From assembly GCA_017651185.1 (NCBI GenBank), contig JAGCDJ010000035.1, positions 1 to 35,033 of the forward strand: DNA of 35,033 nt. The letters run 5' to 3'. The notes under the pieces are model-generated. The model searched no databases. It was given only the letters and a program-made list of their open reading frames with translations, and was not told the origin of the DNA. Every line of letters starts with the position of its first letter. Positions within the stretch are counted from its first letter, which is position 1. Below are positions 14,116 to 21,114 of this stretch, one piece after another. The translations under genes and the position numbers were made by a program. This DNA comes from Bacteroidales bacterium (lineage in GTDB: Bacteria > Bacteroidota > Bacteroidia > Bacteroidales > ML635J-15).

Positions 14116-14199
14116 TGCCCGAGACAGGGCTCGAACCTGCACGTCCTTGCGAACACTGGTCCCTGAAACCAGCGCGTCTACCAATTCCGCCACTTGGGC
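14116..14199 (-). tRNA. tRNA-Leu (anticodon CAG)
   Basis: An 84-nt class II tRNA read on the minus strand. It starts GCCCAAG, has the D-arm GGAATTGGTAGACGC, an anticodon arm CTGGT-TTCAGGG-ACCAG giving CAG, a long variable arm GTTC-GCAA-GGAC, a T-arm with TTCGAGC, and ends CTCGGGC plus discriminator A. CCA is not encoded. The acceptor stem has an A5-C68 mismatch: GCCCAAG faces CTCGGGC, whereas GCCCGAG would be fully paired. The 3' strand of that stem lies inside the sequence duplicated at 12725-12746, which may relate to replacement of the 3' end by an integrated element. Confidence 0.95.
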
Positions 14200-14211
14200 A
14201 TTTTGCGACTG

Positions 14212-14242
14212 CAAAGATACAACAATTTTTAATTGCCACAAA
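14212..14242 (-). promoter_or_regulatory. Full Bacteroidetes promoter of tRNA-Leu
   Basis: On the minus strand TTTG (14239-14242) is followed after exactly 19 bp by TATCTTTG (14212-14219). This is the canonical -33/-7 spacing for the phylum and places the start of transcription a few bases before the tRNA. Confidence 0.8.
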
Positions 14243-14290
14243 AAACTTTTTCGCGAAAATCATGATGCAATACTATGCATAATTACGAAA

Positions 14291-14310
14291 AGACGCAAAG
14301 CATTGCGTCT
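14291..14310 (-). terminator. Palindromic hairpin abutting the plug-protein stop
   Basis: AGACGCAA (14291-14298) pairs with TTGCGTCT (14303-14310) around AGCA, directly beside the stop codon at 14311. On the minus strand TTTT follows. Its core CAAAGCATTG resembles that of the palindrome at 18163-18184, so it may be one copy of a dispersed hairpin family used as a terminator. Confidence 0.65.
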
Positions 14311-15615
14311 CTACTGGTTTCGACTATTGAACTTCGTGTAATTTATCAATCTGTCGTACGATTCGCTCGGATTGCGATGATACACAAACAACAGATAGTC
14401 GTTTTCGGTCTGCCGATGACTGCCCTCGAAGAAATACCTGTCCATTCCCGCGCCCTCGCCTTCGGGAACCACCACATACCTATAATTATAGTAACCTTGC
14501 TTAAGAAACATCAGCAACTCGTAGCAATGCGTCTCCATATTGTACTTCATCTTGTACTGCTGAGAAAGTTCATGGTTTGTAAGCGAACCATACAAATAAA
14601 CACTCGCTCCGCCAAGCATCGATGGATTGTTCAGGCGAAAACGCACGATGGCATACTCCGACTGAATTTCGGGGAAATTATTGTTGTTGCGACGGTTGGT
14701 CTTTATGATATATCCGCCGTTTATGTCTTCGGCACTTGCATACGGCTCAAAATAATGGGACTTTCCAGGAACAAGGTCAATGTAATAGTATGGCTTACGG
14801 TACTCAATATTCTCAACATACTCGGAATTCAATTCTAAGTTATTGAAATTGAAATACCTATACTCGTTAGCAGCATTGAACAGATACCTGTCCTCCCACT
14901 CGAAAACATACGAATTACTCCCCACAAACGACGGCTGCATATCGGCATAAGCATCATCCCACTGCCAATTCTGCACTAGCGAAACTTTCAGTTCGTCAAG
15001 CGGATTGTAAACCGGATAGTTTTTCGGATTTATAACAAAGTCTACCTTCTGAAATTCCTTCTTGAACTCGCCAAACACATTGGAATTTACACGCCCCTCA
15101 ACCGTCACAAGATTCTCGTACACCATAAAACGCTTTGTACACACAATCCTTTCCTCCGGCTCCTTCACAAATACTACAAGCAAATAGTTTCCTGAAAGCT
15201 TCAGTTGCAAGTCATCGTTAGGCAGATTTAGCGAGAAATGCGTATACTGCACGTATGTACTCTGCGATTCATCGTAATTTCGGATTTCATTCTCGTCAAA
15301 GCCATCGGCATAATCGACAAACATCAGATTCGACGGTTTCCAGTCATAGGTGCAATGCATGACGGTGTAATAATAATCCTGCGGTTGCGATTCTATCTGG
15401 TCGAACGAAAATTCGAGCCCAACCTCGCCATAAAGTTCCATCACAGGATACGAAACCTCCCAATCCTGCAAATGCAAGCGTACAGTTTTTAGGTTCTTTT
15501 CGTATATTCTGTCTACACATGTTACAGTATCTCGTTCAAACTCAAACGGGTATACATCAGTGCAATGCATTACCAGCAACATTGCAAAAACCAGTGTGAC
15601 AAGCCGAAAATTCAT
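14311..15615 (-). CDS. Type IX secretion system plug protein (DUF5103 family)
   Basis: A 434-aa exported protein matching the family formerly called DUF5103, now named the T9SS plug protein. In the SprA translocon structure this protein closes the periplasmic opening of the pore. It has an N-terminal hydrophobic signal (about residues 4-23), then a first domain with LHLQDWEVSYPVMEL and YYYTVMHCTYDWKPSNLM, a middle segment with FQKVDFVINPKNYPVYNPLDELKVSLVQN, and a C-terminal AMP-binding/early-set-like beta domain (VYLYGSLTNHELS...YELLMFLKQGYYNYRYVV). This order is characteristic of the family. It is monocistronic and divergent from the 15679 gene. Its presence agrees with the several T9SS cargo proteins in this window. 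Confidence 0.88.
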   Translation of the reverse strand: MNFRLVTLVFAMLLVMHCTDVYPFEFERDTVTCVDRIYEKNLKTVRLHLQDWEVSYPVMELYGEVGLEFSFDQIESQPQDYYYTVMHCTYDWKPSNLMFVDYADGFDENEIRNYDESQSTYVQYTHFSLNLPNDDLQLKLSGNYLLVVFVKEPEERIVCTKRFMVYENLVTVEGRVNSNVFGEFKKEFQKVDFVINPKNYPVYNPLDELKVSLVQNWQWDDAYADMQPSFVGSNSYVFEWEDRYLFNAANEYRYFNFNNLELNSEYVENIEYRKPYYYIDLVPGKSHYFEPYASAEDINGGYIIKTNRRNNNNFPEIQSEYAIVRFRLNNPSMLGGASVYLYGSLTNHELSQQYKMKYNMETHCYELLMFLKQGYYNYRYVVVPEGEGAGMDRYFFEGSHRQTENDYLLFVYHRNPSESYDRLINYTKFNSRNQ

Positions 15616-15678
15616 CTGTCAAAAATTTTTTACGAAGTTATAGCATTATTATTTATTTTTGAAAAAAAATTTTCACTA

Positions 15679-16647
15679 ATGAAACAAATTGTCCTTGCCA
15701 TATTATTGATAGCAGTCAGCATTGCCGGCATGAGCCAAGGAATCAATTCCAAAGCCATCGAAATCAACAATTCCGACTCGGACAAATACACAACCATCGA
15801 GACAACCAAGATAAAAATCATTCTTCCCGACGGATTCACACGCAAGAACGCTACCACTTACGAGCACACACTAGCCGAAAGTTACATTTCGGTACAACCA
15901 CTTGACGGCGACGTAAACCGCAACTTCTACACTTTCGACAAGAAAACAATGTTTCAGGCGGGAATAGTTGTCATGAAAGAAACTTTTTTCAAAATAAACG
16001 GTTTCGAGGCAATGATGATAGACGGCGATCAATACATAAACGAAAAGGAATTTGCAGTATCAATCCTACTCATCGGAAACTGCACCCAAACCTACCTCAT
16101 AATGGGGTCGACTCCGAAACCGATACAAAACAATTTGAACATAGAAATTACCACATCGCTGCTATCTGTCATCTTCGACCCAAATATGGAAACGACGCAA
16201 ACCAGCAGCGCATTTTCATACAAGGTAAACCTTGAAGGCACAGGACTTATCGAATGTACCCCCATGGGCACCACCCGCACATTCTCCGACGACGGAAACC
16301 TGCCATCGAAAACCGATGAAATGACCACGCTGACCATCCACGAAGTGCGTAGTGCCCATCAACTTAACGAAACCCAGAAAAAAGAAATCAGTTCACACAT
16401 GATAAACCTCTACCCTCTGGTTTGGGACAAAAATAGCGACCTGACACCAAAGAAATACAGCACAGGGAAATTGTCTGGATACGAAATACATGCAAGCGGC
16501 GTCAACAAACTAATGAAAACGGAATTCATATATCAACTTGTCCTCTTTGCAAACGGCAGATACTACCTCCTAACTGGAATATCGTATGGCAACGAGAACA
16601 AATGGCTGGAAGCATTTCGAAAGTTAGCAAACAGCATTGACTACTAA
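15679..16647 (+). CDS. Unrecognised exported protein with two similar halves
   Basis: A 322-aa protein with a signal peptide (hydrophobic core 4-17, GMSQ near the cleavage site). The mature protein appears to consist of two related halves, about 25-165 and 175-322. Each has an early beta segment (KIKIILPDGF; LIECTPMGTT), a Gly-rich turn before an aromatic strand, and a final strand run near an alpha helix (ITTSLLSVIF; WLEAFRKLANSI). The outline recalls PsbP/DcrB-like (DUF1795) domains, but this is only an impression of secondary structure. No catalytic residues are visible. ATG 15679 is preferred to earlier codons because it starts the signal sequence. It ends 2 bp from the convergent gene at 16650. 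Confidence 0.7.
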   Translation: MKQIVLAILLIAVSIAGMSQGINSKAIEINNSDSDKYTTIETTKIKIILPDGFTRKNATTYEHTLAESYISVQPLDGDVNRNFYTFDKKTMFQAGIVVMKETFFKINGFEAMMIDGDQYINEKEFAVSILLIGNCTQTYLIMGSTPKPIQNNLNIEITTSLLSVIFDPNMETTQTSSAFSYKVNLEGTGLIECTPMGTTRTFSDDGNLPSKTDEMTTLTIHEVRSAHQLNETQKKEISSHMINLYPLVWDKNSDLTPKKYSTGKLSGYEIHASGVNKLMKTEFIYQLVLFANGRYYLLTGISYGNENKWLEAFRKLANSIDY

Positions 16648-16649
16648 TG

Positions 16650-17249
16650 TCAATTTAGCATACCGTCCAACGCATCCTTCAATTTTCCGAACTGCAAAAA
16701 TCCACTAAAAAGGGAATCTTCAAAATATTCTGGGGATTCTTCCTTCAGCGACGACTCATCGTCTCCAACCTTGCAAATGGTATGGAACAGCACGCCTTTG
16801 TCGTAATATGCGCGAATCTCAACATGCACCCACTCGTATTTGTGATGTTGCAAGGATAAAGTCTGGAAACTTGCATAATAAAATGCCGGAAAGCCGTCAT
16901 TATCGTATAGAAACTCCTCGTAAGACTTGCGTTCTGCTATGGTATATACTGTTGTCTTGCGCACAAAATCCAAAGACGAAACATATTTGCCCAATTCCTC
17001 ATCGAAATCATCATTGAAAAAGAATTCTATTGTTTCCTCCGCCTGACCAGTACCGGCAAGATTATGCCTTACTTTTGCCGTAATGTAGTCGTCTGGGATA
17101 GCTTCATCGCCAAGCATAGTGCTTATCCATTCCATCTCGCTGTTGTACATTTTGCGGATTTCAGCAATCTTCGCCTTCTCGCTATCGCTCTGCGCGAAGC
17201 AACCTGCACCAACGGCAAGCATCAACAATACAAAAACAAATCTTCTCAT
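16650..17249 (-). CDS. Unrecognised exported protein
   Basis: A 199-aa protein with a signal peptide (MRRFVFVLLMLAVGAGCFA, cleavage before Q21). The mature part begins with a charged helix (SEKAKIAEIRKMYNSEMEWIS), followed by strands including TAKVRHNLAGTGQAEETIEFFF, KTTVYTIAERKSYEEFLYD and YEWVHVEIRAYYDKGVLFHT. I do not recognise the family. The upstream TTG at 17252 is rejected in favour of ATG 17249. Its 3' end nearly touches that of the convergent gene ending at 16647. The next gene upstream on the same strand (AMP nucleosidase) ends 57 bp away, so co-transcription is possible. Confidence 0.7.
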   Translation of the reverse strand: MRRFVFVLLMLAVGAGCFAQSDSEKAKIAEIRKMYNSEMEWISTMLGDEAIPDDYITAKVRHNLAGTGQAEETIEFFFNDDFDEELGKYVSSLDFVRKTTVYTIAERKSYEEFLYDNDGFPAFYYASFQTLSLQHHKYEWVHVEIRAYYDKGVLFHTICKVGDDESSLKEESPEYFEDSLFSGFLQFGKLKDALDGMLN

Positions 17250-17305
17250 CAAAAATCCTCCATATTTTCAATTTTTGTAATCATTGTGGAGCCGCAATGG
17301 TCCCA

Positions 17306-18076
17306 CTAGAATTTCAAATGTTTCACCGACGAACCGCCTCTCTTTATAATTCTCAGCGAATCGATACCTATTTTTAAATGGTCGTGTACAAACTGCTGCG
17401 TAACCTTCTTGTCGCTTGCCTCTGTCTTAACGCCCGACGAAACCATCGGCTGGTCGCTCACAAGCAGCAAAGCACCGCACGGAATTTCGTTGGCAAAACC
17501 AACGATGAATATTGTTGCCGTCTCCATATCTACCGCCATCGCACGTGTTTTAATAAGGTATTTCTTGAAACGCTCGTCGTATTCCCATACCCTGCGGTTT
17601 GTTGTAAACACCGTTCCTGTCCAATAGTCGTGTCCGTTATCCCTGATGGATGTCGACACGGCACGCTGAAGCATAAATGCCGGCAACGCTGGCACCTCGG
17701 GAGGAAGATAGTCGTTTGACGTACCTTCGCTACGGATTGCTGCAATCGGCAAAATTAGGTCGCCCAATTTGTTTTTTGCTTTCAAGCCACCGCATTTGCC
17801 AAGGAACAGCACCGCTTTGGGCGCCACTGCACTAAGCAAGTCCATTATTATCGCTGCGTTGGGACTTCCCATACCGAAATTTATTATGGTAATACCATCA
17901 ACAGTTGCACTCGGCATATTGCGGTCAAGCCCATCAACAGGAACATTGTTCCATTCGGCAAACAAGTCGACATACAACTGAAAATTAGTCAACAGGATAT
18001 ATTCCCCAAAACTATCAAGCGTCTTTCCTGTATATCTCGGAAGCCAATCGCTTACAATTTCTTCTTTCGTCTTCAT
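17306..18076 (-). CDS. amn: AMP nucleosidase (short form)
   Basis: A 256-aa cytoplasmic enzyme of the purine nucleoside phosphorylase/nucleosidase superfamily. It matches the short AMP nucleosidase form common in Bacteroidetes, which splits AMP into adenine and ribose 5-phosphate. Visible landmarks are INFGMGSPNAAI for the phosphate/ribose pocket, LFLGKCGGL for the glycine-rich strand, RSEGTSNDYLPPEVPALP, and the nucleoside-binding MAVDMETATIF near residue 188, followed by the LLLVSDQP strand. It lacks the extra N-terminal domain of the E. coli enzyme (about 480 aa). ATG 18076 is chosen over a GTG at 18091. A consensus -7 element lies 15 bp upstream. Confidence 0.92.
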   Translation of the reverse strand: MKTKEEIVSDWLPRYTGKTLDSFGEYILLTNFQLYVDLFAEWNNVPVDGLDRNMPSATVDGITIINFGMGSPNAAIIMDLLSAVAPKAVLFLGKCGGLKAKNKLGDLILPIAAIRSEGTSNDYLPPEVPALPAFMLQRAVSTSIRDNGHDYWTGTVFTTNRRVWEYDERFKKYLIKTRAMAVDMETATIFIVGFANEIPCGALLLVSDQPMVSSGVKTEASDKKVTQQFVHDHLKIGIDSLRIIKRGGSSVKHLKF

Positions 18077-18090
18077 AATTAAACTTTTCA

Positions 18091-18098
18091 CAAAAATA
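18091..18098 (-). promoter_or_regulatory. Bacteroidetes -7 element of amn
   Basis: TATTTTTG on the minus strand matches TAnnTTTG exactly, 15 bp before ATG 18076. No convincing -33 element is visible. Confidence 0.5.
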
Positions 18099-18162
18099 CA
18101 AAATATTTTGGATTGACGAATTACGATTTACGAATTAACAATTAATAATGGATAATTTACAA

Positions 18163-18207
18163 GGCTCACAATGCATTGTGAGCCTACAAATGCATTGTGA
18201 GCCTACA
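18163..18207. repeat. 22-bp perfect palindrome plus 17-bp direct repeat
   Basis: GGCTCACAATG (18163-18173) and its exact complement CATTGTGAGCC (18174-18184) form a perfect palindrome. TGCATTGTGAGCCTACA then occurs twice (18172-18188, 18191-18207) at a 19-bp period. The core CAATGCATTG resembles CAAAGCATTG at 14296-14305. This looks like a copy of a dispersed intergenic hairpin element. Confidence 0.75.
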
Positions 18208-18379
18208 CAGAACAATTTTCATAAACCAATTTCAAATCGTACGGACACAAAATTTTGTGTCTCATCCGTTTCAAACAAAACAGGCGCAAGACCTTGCTTC
18301 TCAACTAGTGGCATTCTTCTTTAACATCATATCGTTAAAAAAACTCTCACAAAAAAACTTTTATTCAAAAAATTTATCA

Positions 18380-18387
18380 GACCTTTG
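18380..18387 (+). promoter_or_regulatory. Near-consensus -7 element for the 18417 gene
   Basis: GACCTTTG differs from TAnnTTTG at one position and lies 29 bp before the start codon, in a setting typical of Bacteroidetes promoters (followed by CGCC). Confidence 0.45.
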
Positions 18388-18416
18388 CGCCTTGAAATTT
18401 TAAAAGACATAACTAT

Positions 18417-20399
18417 ATGAGAATAAAGAATTTCACTTTTTTCACTGCAATAATTGCAATTTTTGCATTAGCAACACCCCAATACACATATTCACAAGTT
18501 TACCAATTCGAAAACCCGGGGTTCGAAGATTGGCCAGGCGCAGAAGACAGCGAACCTACAGGATGGAACTCATATCCATCAGCAAACTGCACAATGTCAG
18601 GTTTAGCAGCATTGGGATGCTCCACAGCAAAACAGGCTAGACACAAAAGATCCACTGATGTTCGACCAGGTTCGACCAACAATAACTACTCATGCTTAAT
18701 ATATGCAAAAAGCGTTCTTGGCGTAGTTGCCAACGGTGCCTTGACCAGCGGACAAATGCAGCTTGCATCAACATCGATGTCCAACCCAAACAACGGCAAC
18801 AGAACTATACAAAACAACAACGACTTCAACCATCGCCTCAACGCGAAACCCGACTCAATAGTATTCTGGGCAAAGGTTGTCAATGGCAGCGATGCAAGCC
18901 TTGCATGCTGCCACCTATATATACACGACAACTACAATCTACAAGATCCATTGGCAGGAAACGAAGACCAGGCAGGATACGCAAGCCATATAGTTGGAAA
19001 AGTTCCGTCATACGATTTCACAAACAACGGAAGCACATGGCAGCGCCATTCTGCTCCTATTGAATATGATGGTTGCCAATCTAACGACCCGCAGTTCATT
19101 TTAATTACATTCTCAACAAACAAGGATGCAGGCGGCGGCAGCAACAACGACAAACTATACCTTGACGATATCCAACTCATTTACAATGCAAACCTTTCGT
19201 CTATAACAGTAAACGGAAGCAACATTCCAAACTTCAACCAAAATACAACCGAATATTACGTAGATGTACCATGCGGTTCAACAAACTACATTTCGGCAAC
19301 CACAGCATCACCACGCGCTGCATATACGACTTCGCTTTCATCAGACGGAAAGACTGTTACAATAAACGTAACCCATGGCGACAAAGCAAAAACTTATACC
19401 GTTCATTATAGAAGCGTTATTACAAATCAAATATCAGACGAAATATGCAAGGGCGATTCATACAGCCAGAACGGTTTTACACTGCCAATCCAAAACAATG
19501 CTGGTACATTCAACCATAGCAATTCATATCCGCTTGCTAACGGATGCGATTCTGTTGTTGAATTGAGACTTACCGTTAACGACACATACACAACAAATAT
19601 CGACCTTACAATTTGCGAAAGCGCAACATACAATTTCTTCGGTCAGGAATTAAATCAGCCTGGTACATACCAGCACTTGCTCACAAGCCAGCACGGATGC
19701 GACAGCACAATAAGGCTCAACCTAAGAGTGGACGACCATTATCAGGTAAATATTCCTGAACATATCTGCGAAGGTGGCGAAGAATACCACAACAATGGCT
19801 TTGACATTGACTATTCCGAAATTATGAACCGCTCCGACAATGTCATATTCGACACCCTGTTCTTTGCAGCAGGAACTGTAGGAAACGTCTGCGACAGCAT
19901 CGTCGTTCTTCACCTCGAAGTCGGCAGAATAGACAACACTACCTTGTCCGACAGCATTGACATCGACAACGACTACAACGGCAACGGTTTTGAAATTGCA
20001 GCAATACACGAAGCTGGCGAATACACATTTACAAACACACTTACAAACGAAGAAGGTTGCGATTCAATAGTTACATTGACGCTAAAGGTTCTGCCAAAGC
20101 CAGTAACTCCCGAACCTGAACCAACACCCGAAATTGTAACATTCGAAATCTTCCCTAACCCGACATCGACCGGACAAATAACCGTTAGGGCAAACTACGA
20201 CATAACTAAGGACATCTATGAGTACCTGATATTCAACGAACACGGAATGCTAATGGACACCGGATGCATAAACAGCAAGGACACATTCGTTGACGTATCG
20301 AAATACAATAGCGGCTATTATTACCTCAAGGTACTTGTCGGCGACACTGTAAAAGCCCAGAAGAAACGCAAGGCTATAAAGTTTGTAGTAGTTAACTAA
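18417..20399 (+). CDS. T9SS-exported surface protein with PCMD-like domain and CDS repeats
   Basis: A 660-aa secreted protein. A signal peptide occupies about residues 1-27 (TYSQ at the cleavage site). Residues about 28-255 form a PCMD-like or carbohydrate-binding jelly-roll domain, from FENPGFEDWPGAEDSEPTGW to KLYLDDIQLIY. About 258-335 is a cadherin-like beta domain (LSSITVNGSNIPNFNQNTTEY...VHYRS). Four units follow, each ending in a CDS box: CDSVVELRLTV near 376, CDSTIRLNLRV near 427, CDSIVVLHLEV near 491 and CDSIVTLTLKV near 547. A proline-rich linker (PKPVTPEPEPTPE) leads to the T9SS type A sorting domain at about 575-660 (EIFPNPTSTG). The domain set suggests cell-surface glycan binding or a structural role. 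No enzyme motif is visible. Confidence 0.88.
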   Translation: MRIKNFTFFTAIIAIFALATPQYTYSQVYQFENPGFEDWPGAEDSEPTGWNSYPSANCTMSGLAALGCSTAKQARHKRSTDVRPGSTNNNYSCLIYAKSVLGVVANGALTSGQMQLASTSMSNPNNGNRTIQNNNDFNHRLNAKPDSIVFWAKVVNGSDASLACCHLYIHDNYNLQDPLAGNEDQAGYASHIVGKVPSYDFTNNGSTWQRHSAPIEYDGCQSNDPQFILITFSTNKDAGGGSNNDKLYLDDIQLIYNANLSSITVNGSNIPNFNQNTTEYYVDVPCGSTNYISATTASPRAAYTTSLSSDGKTVTINVTHGDKAKTYTVHYRSVITNQISDEICKGDSYSQNGFTLPIQNNAGTFNHSNSYPLANGCDSVVELRLTVNDTYTTNIDLTICESATYNFFGQELNQPGTYQHLLTSQHGCDSTIRLNLRVDDHYQVNIPEHICEGGEEYHNNGFDIDYSEIMNRSDNVIFDTLFFAAGTVGNVCDSIVVLHLEVGRIDNTTLSDSIDIDNDYNGNGFEIAAIHEAGEYTFTNTLTNEEGCDSIVTLTLKVLPKPVTPEPEPTPEIVTFEIFPNPTSTGQITVRANYDITKDIYEYLIFNEHGMLMDTGCINSKDTFVDVSKYNSGYYYLKVLVGDTVKAQKKRKAIKFVVVN

Positions 20400-20429
20400 G
20401 TGGACAAAAAAGGATTACAAAATATCCAC

Positions 20430-20461
20430 AAAGCGCAGAATCTTGATTCTGTGCTTTTTTT
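20430..20461 (+). terminator. Intrinsic terminator of the 18417 gene
   Basis: AAGCGCAGAATC pairs with GATTCTGTGCTT (one G-T pair) around TT and is followed by a T-run. It lies 31 bp after the stop codon. Confidence 0.85.
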
Positions 20462-20505
20462 GTATCTTGTCATCGACTTTTAACTTTCAACTCTCAACTT
20501 TTAAC

Positions 20506-20513
20506 TATCTTTG
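20506..20513 (+). promoter_or_regulatory. -7 element of rnpB
   Basis: TATCTTTG matches TAnnTTTG exactly and is followed by CACCC, with the RNase P RNA 5' end 6 bp downstream. Confidence 0.7.
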
Positions 20514-20518
20514 CACCC

Positions 20519-20840
20519 GAGTAGGTCGGTCTATCGCGTTACATTTATGTAATGAGGAAAGTCCGGACAGCACAGGGCGTTGCGCTCCTGAAATAGGAGA
20601 AGTCTGCGAAGGTTTGGCAGCGGAGAAGAGAAGGACTTCCTTGGCGACAAGGTAAAGGTGAGAAGGTGGAGTAAGAGCCCACCGGTGACGATGGCGACAT
20701 CGTCAGCCGTCCGCCCCGCAAGCTGCAAGTTCATGTATATCGGCGCTATAGGGTTGCCCGCCCGAGCCGAGGGGTAGAATGCACAGATAAATGATAGACA
20801 GCATCCCCGGATGCCACAGAATTCGGCTTATGGCCTACTC
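20519..20840 (+). ncRNA. rnpB: RNase P RNA (class A)
   Basis: A catalytic RNA of about 322 nt that matures tRNA 5' ends. The 5' GAGTAGGTC and 3' GGCCTACTC pair as P1. GAGGAAAGTCCGGAC (20553-20567) is the first half of the P4 core region, AGAGCCCACCGG (20673-20684) is the P11-P12 region, and ACAGAATTCGGCTTATGG (20816-20833) is the second half of P4 near the 3' end. These three blocks, in order and at normal spacing, identify the RNA securely. A TTTTTT run directly after the 3' end serves as terminator. Exact ends may differ by a few bases. Confidence 0.96.
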
Positions 20841-21079
20841 GTTTTTTGTCTTAAAGACTAAAAGTCTAACAGGCTTGCAGAAGACCTGTCGAAAAGTCTG
20901 GCAGAAGAACAGATGCCCTGCTTTGCAGACCAATAGACCGCAAGACAGTTAGACAGCAAGACAGCCAACCGAGAACGGCATAGCCCTCAACGAAGTTAAA
21001 CCAGAAACAGATTCAAACCATTGCCTTCCTTTGTTAATAAAATTTTTCGAATTATCCTCCCCATTTCAAAAATTATCCT
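20841..21079. other. Non-coding stretch after rnpB with AGAC-rich repeats
   Basis: No convincing gene. It contains many short AGAC/GTCT words, including a run of three imperfect 8-bp units around AGACAG (20942-20965), and a GAACGGCATAGCC motif (20973-20985) that resembles part of the repeat cluster at 24550-24604. Confidence 0.5.
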
Positions 21080-21087
21080 TACCTTTG
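21080..21087 (+). promoter_or_regulatory. -7 element of the cleaved-adhesin gene
   Basis: TACCTTTG matches TAnnTTTG exactly, 27 bp before ATG 21115. This supports the chosen start over the longer frame opening at 21031. Confidence 0.65.
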
Positions 21088-21114
21088 CTTTATAAGAATT
21101 TAAATTTATTTGAA

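Larger units (their letters stand above)
12725..14128. mobile_element. Small tRNA-Leu-targeted island carrying fic (putative)
   Basis: A 19-bp identical sequence, TTTCTGTGCCCGAGACAGG, occurs at 12725-12743 and again at 14110-14128, where it forms the 3' end of the tRNA-Leu gene plus flank. It extends to 21 of 22 matches. The 1.4-kb interval contains only the fic gene and its terminator. This is the layout left by a site-specific recombinase element using a tRNA 3' end. No integrase is present, so it is either a remnant, a satellite mobilised in trans, or a cargo block moved by homologous exchange. A tandem GAGACCAAAT repeat at 14028-14048 inside the right end could be a recombinase arm site. 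Confidence 0.55.
18077..18416. other. Intergenic region between divergent genes
   Basis: Holds the -7 elements of both flanking genes, a 22-bp perfect palindrome with a 17-bp tandem repeat (18163-18207), and otherwise AT-rich sequence with short TTACGAATTA-like runs near 18119-18137. No open frame with coding character is seen. Confidence 0.6.

Noticed and set aside
20443..20734. Protein-coding frames across the rnpB region on both strands
   Set aside because: They lie over the conserved core of RNase P RNA and show no protein-family features.
21031..21114. Longer start of the adhesin gene
   Set aside because: The extension contains the -7 element at 21080-21087. The signal peptide begins at ATG 21115.
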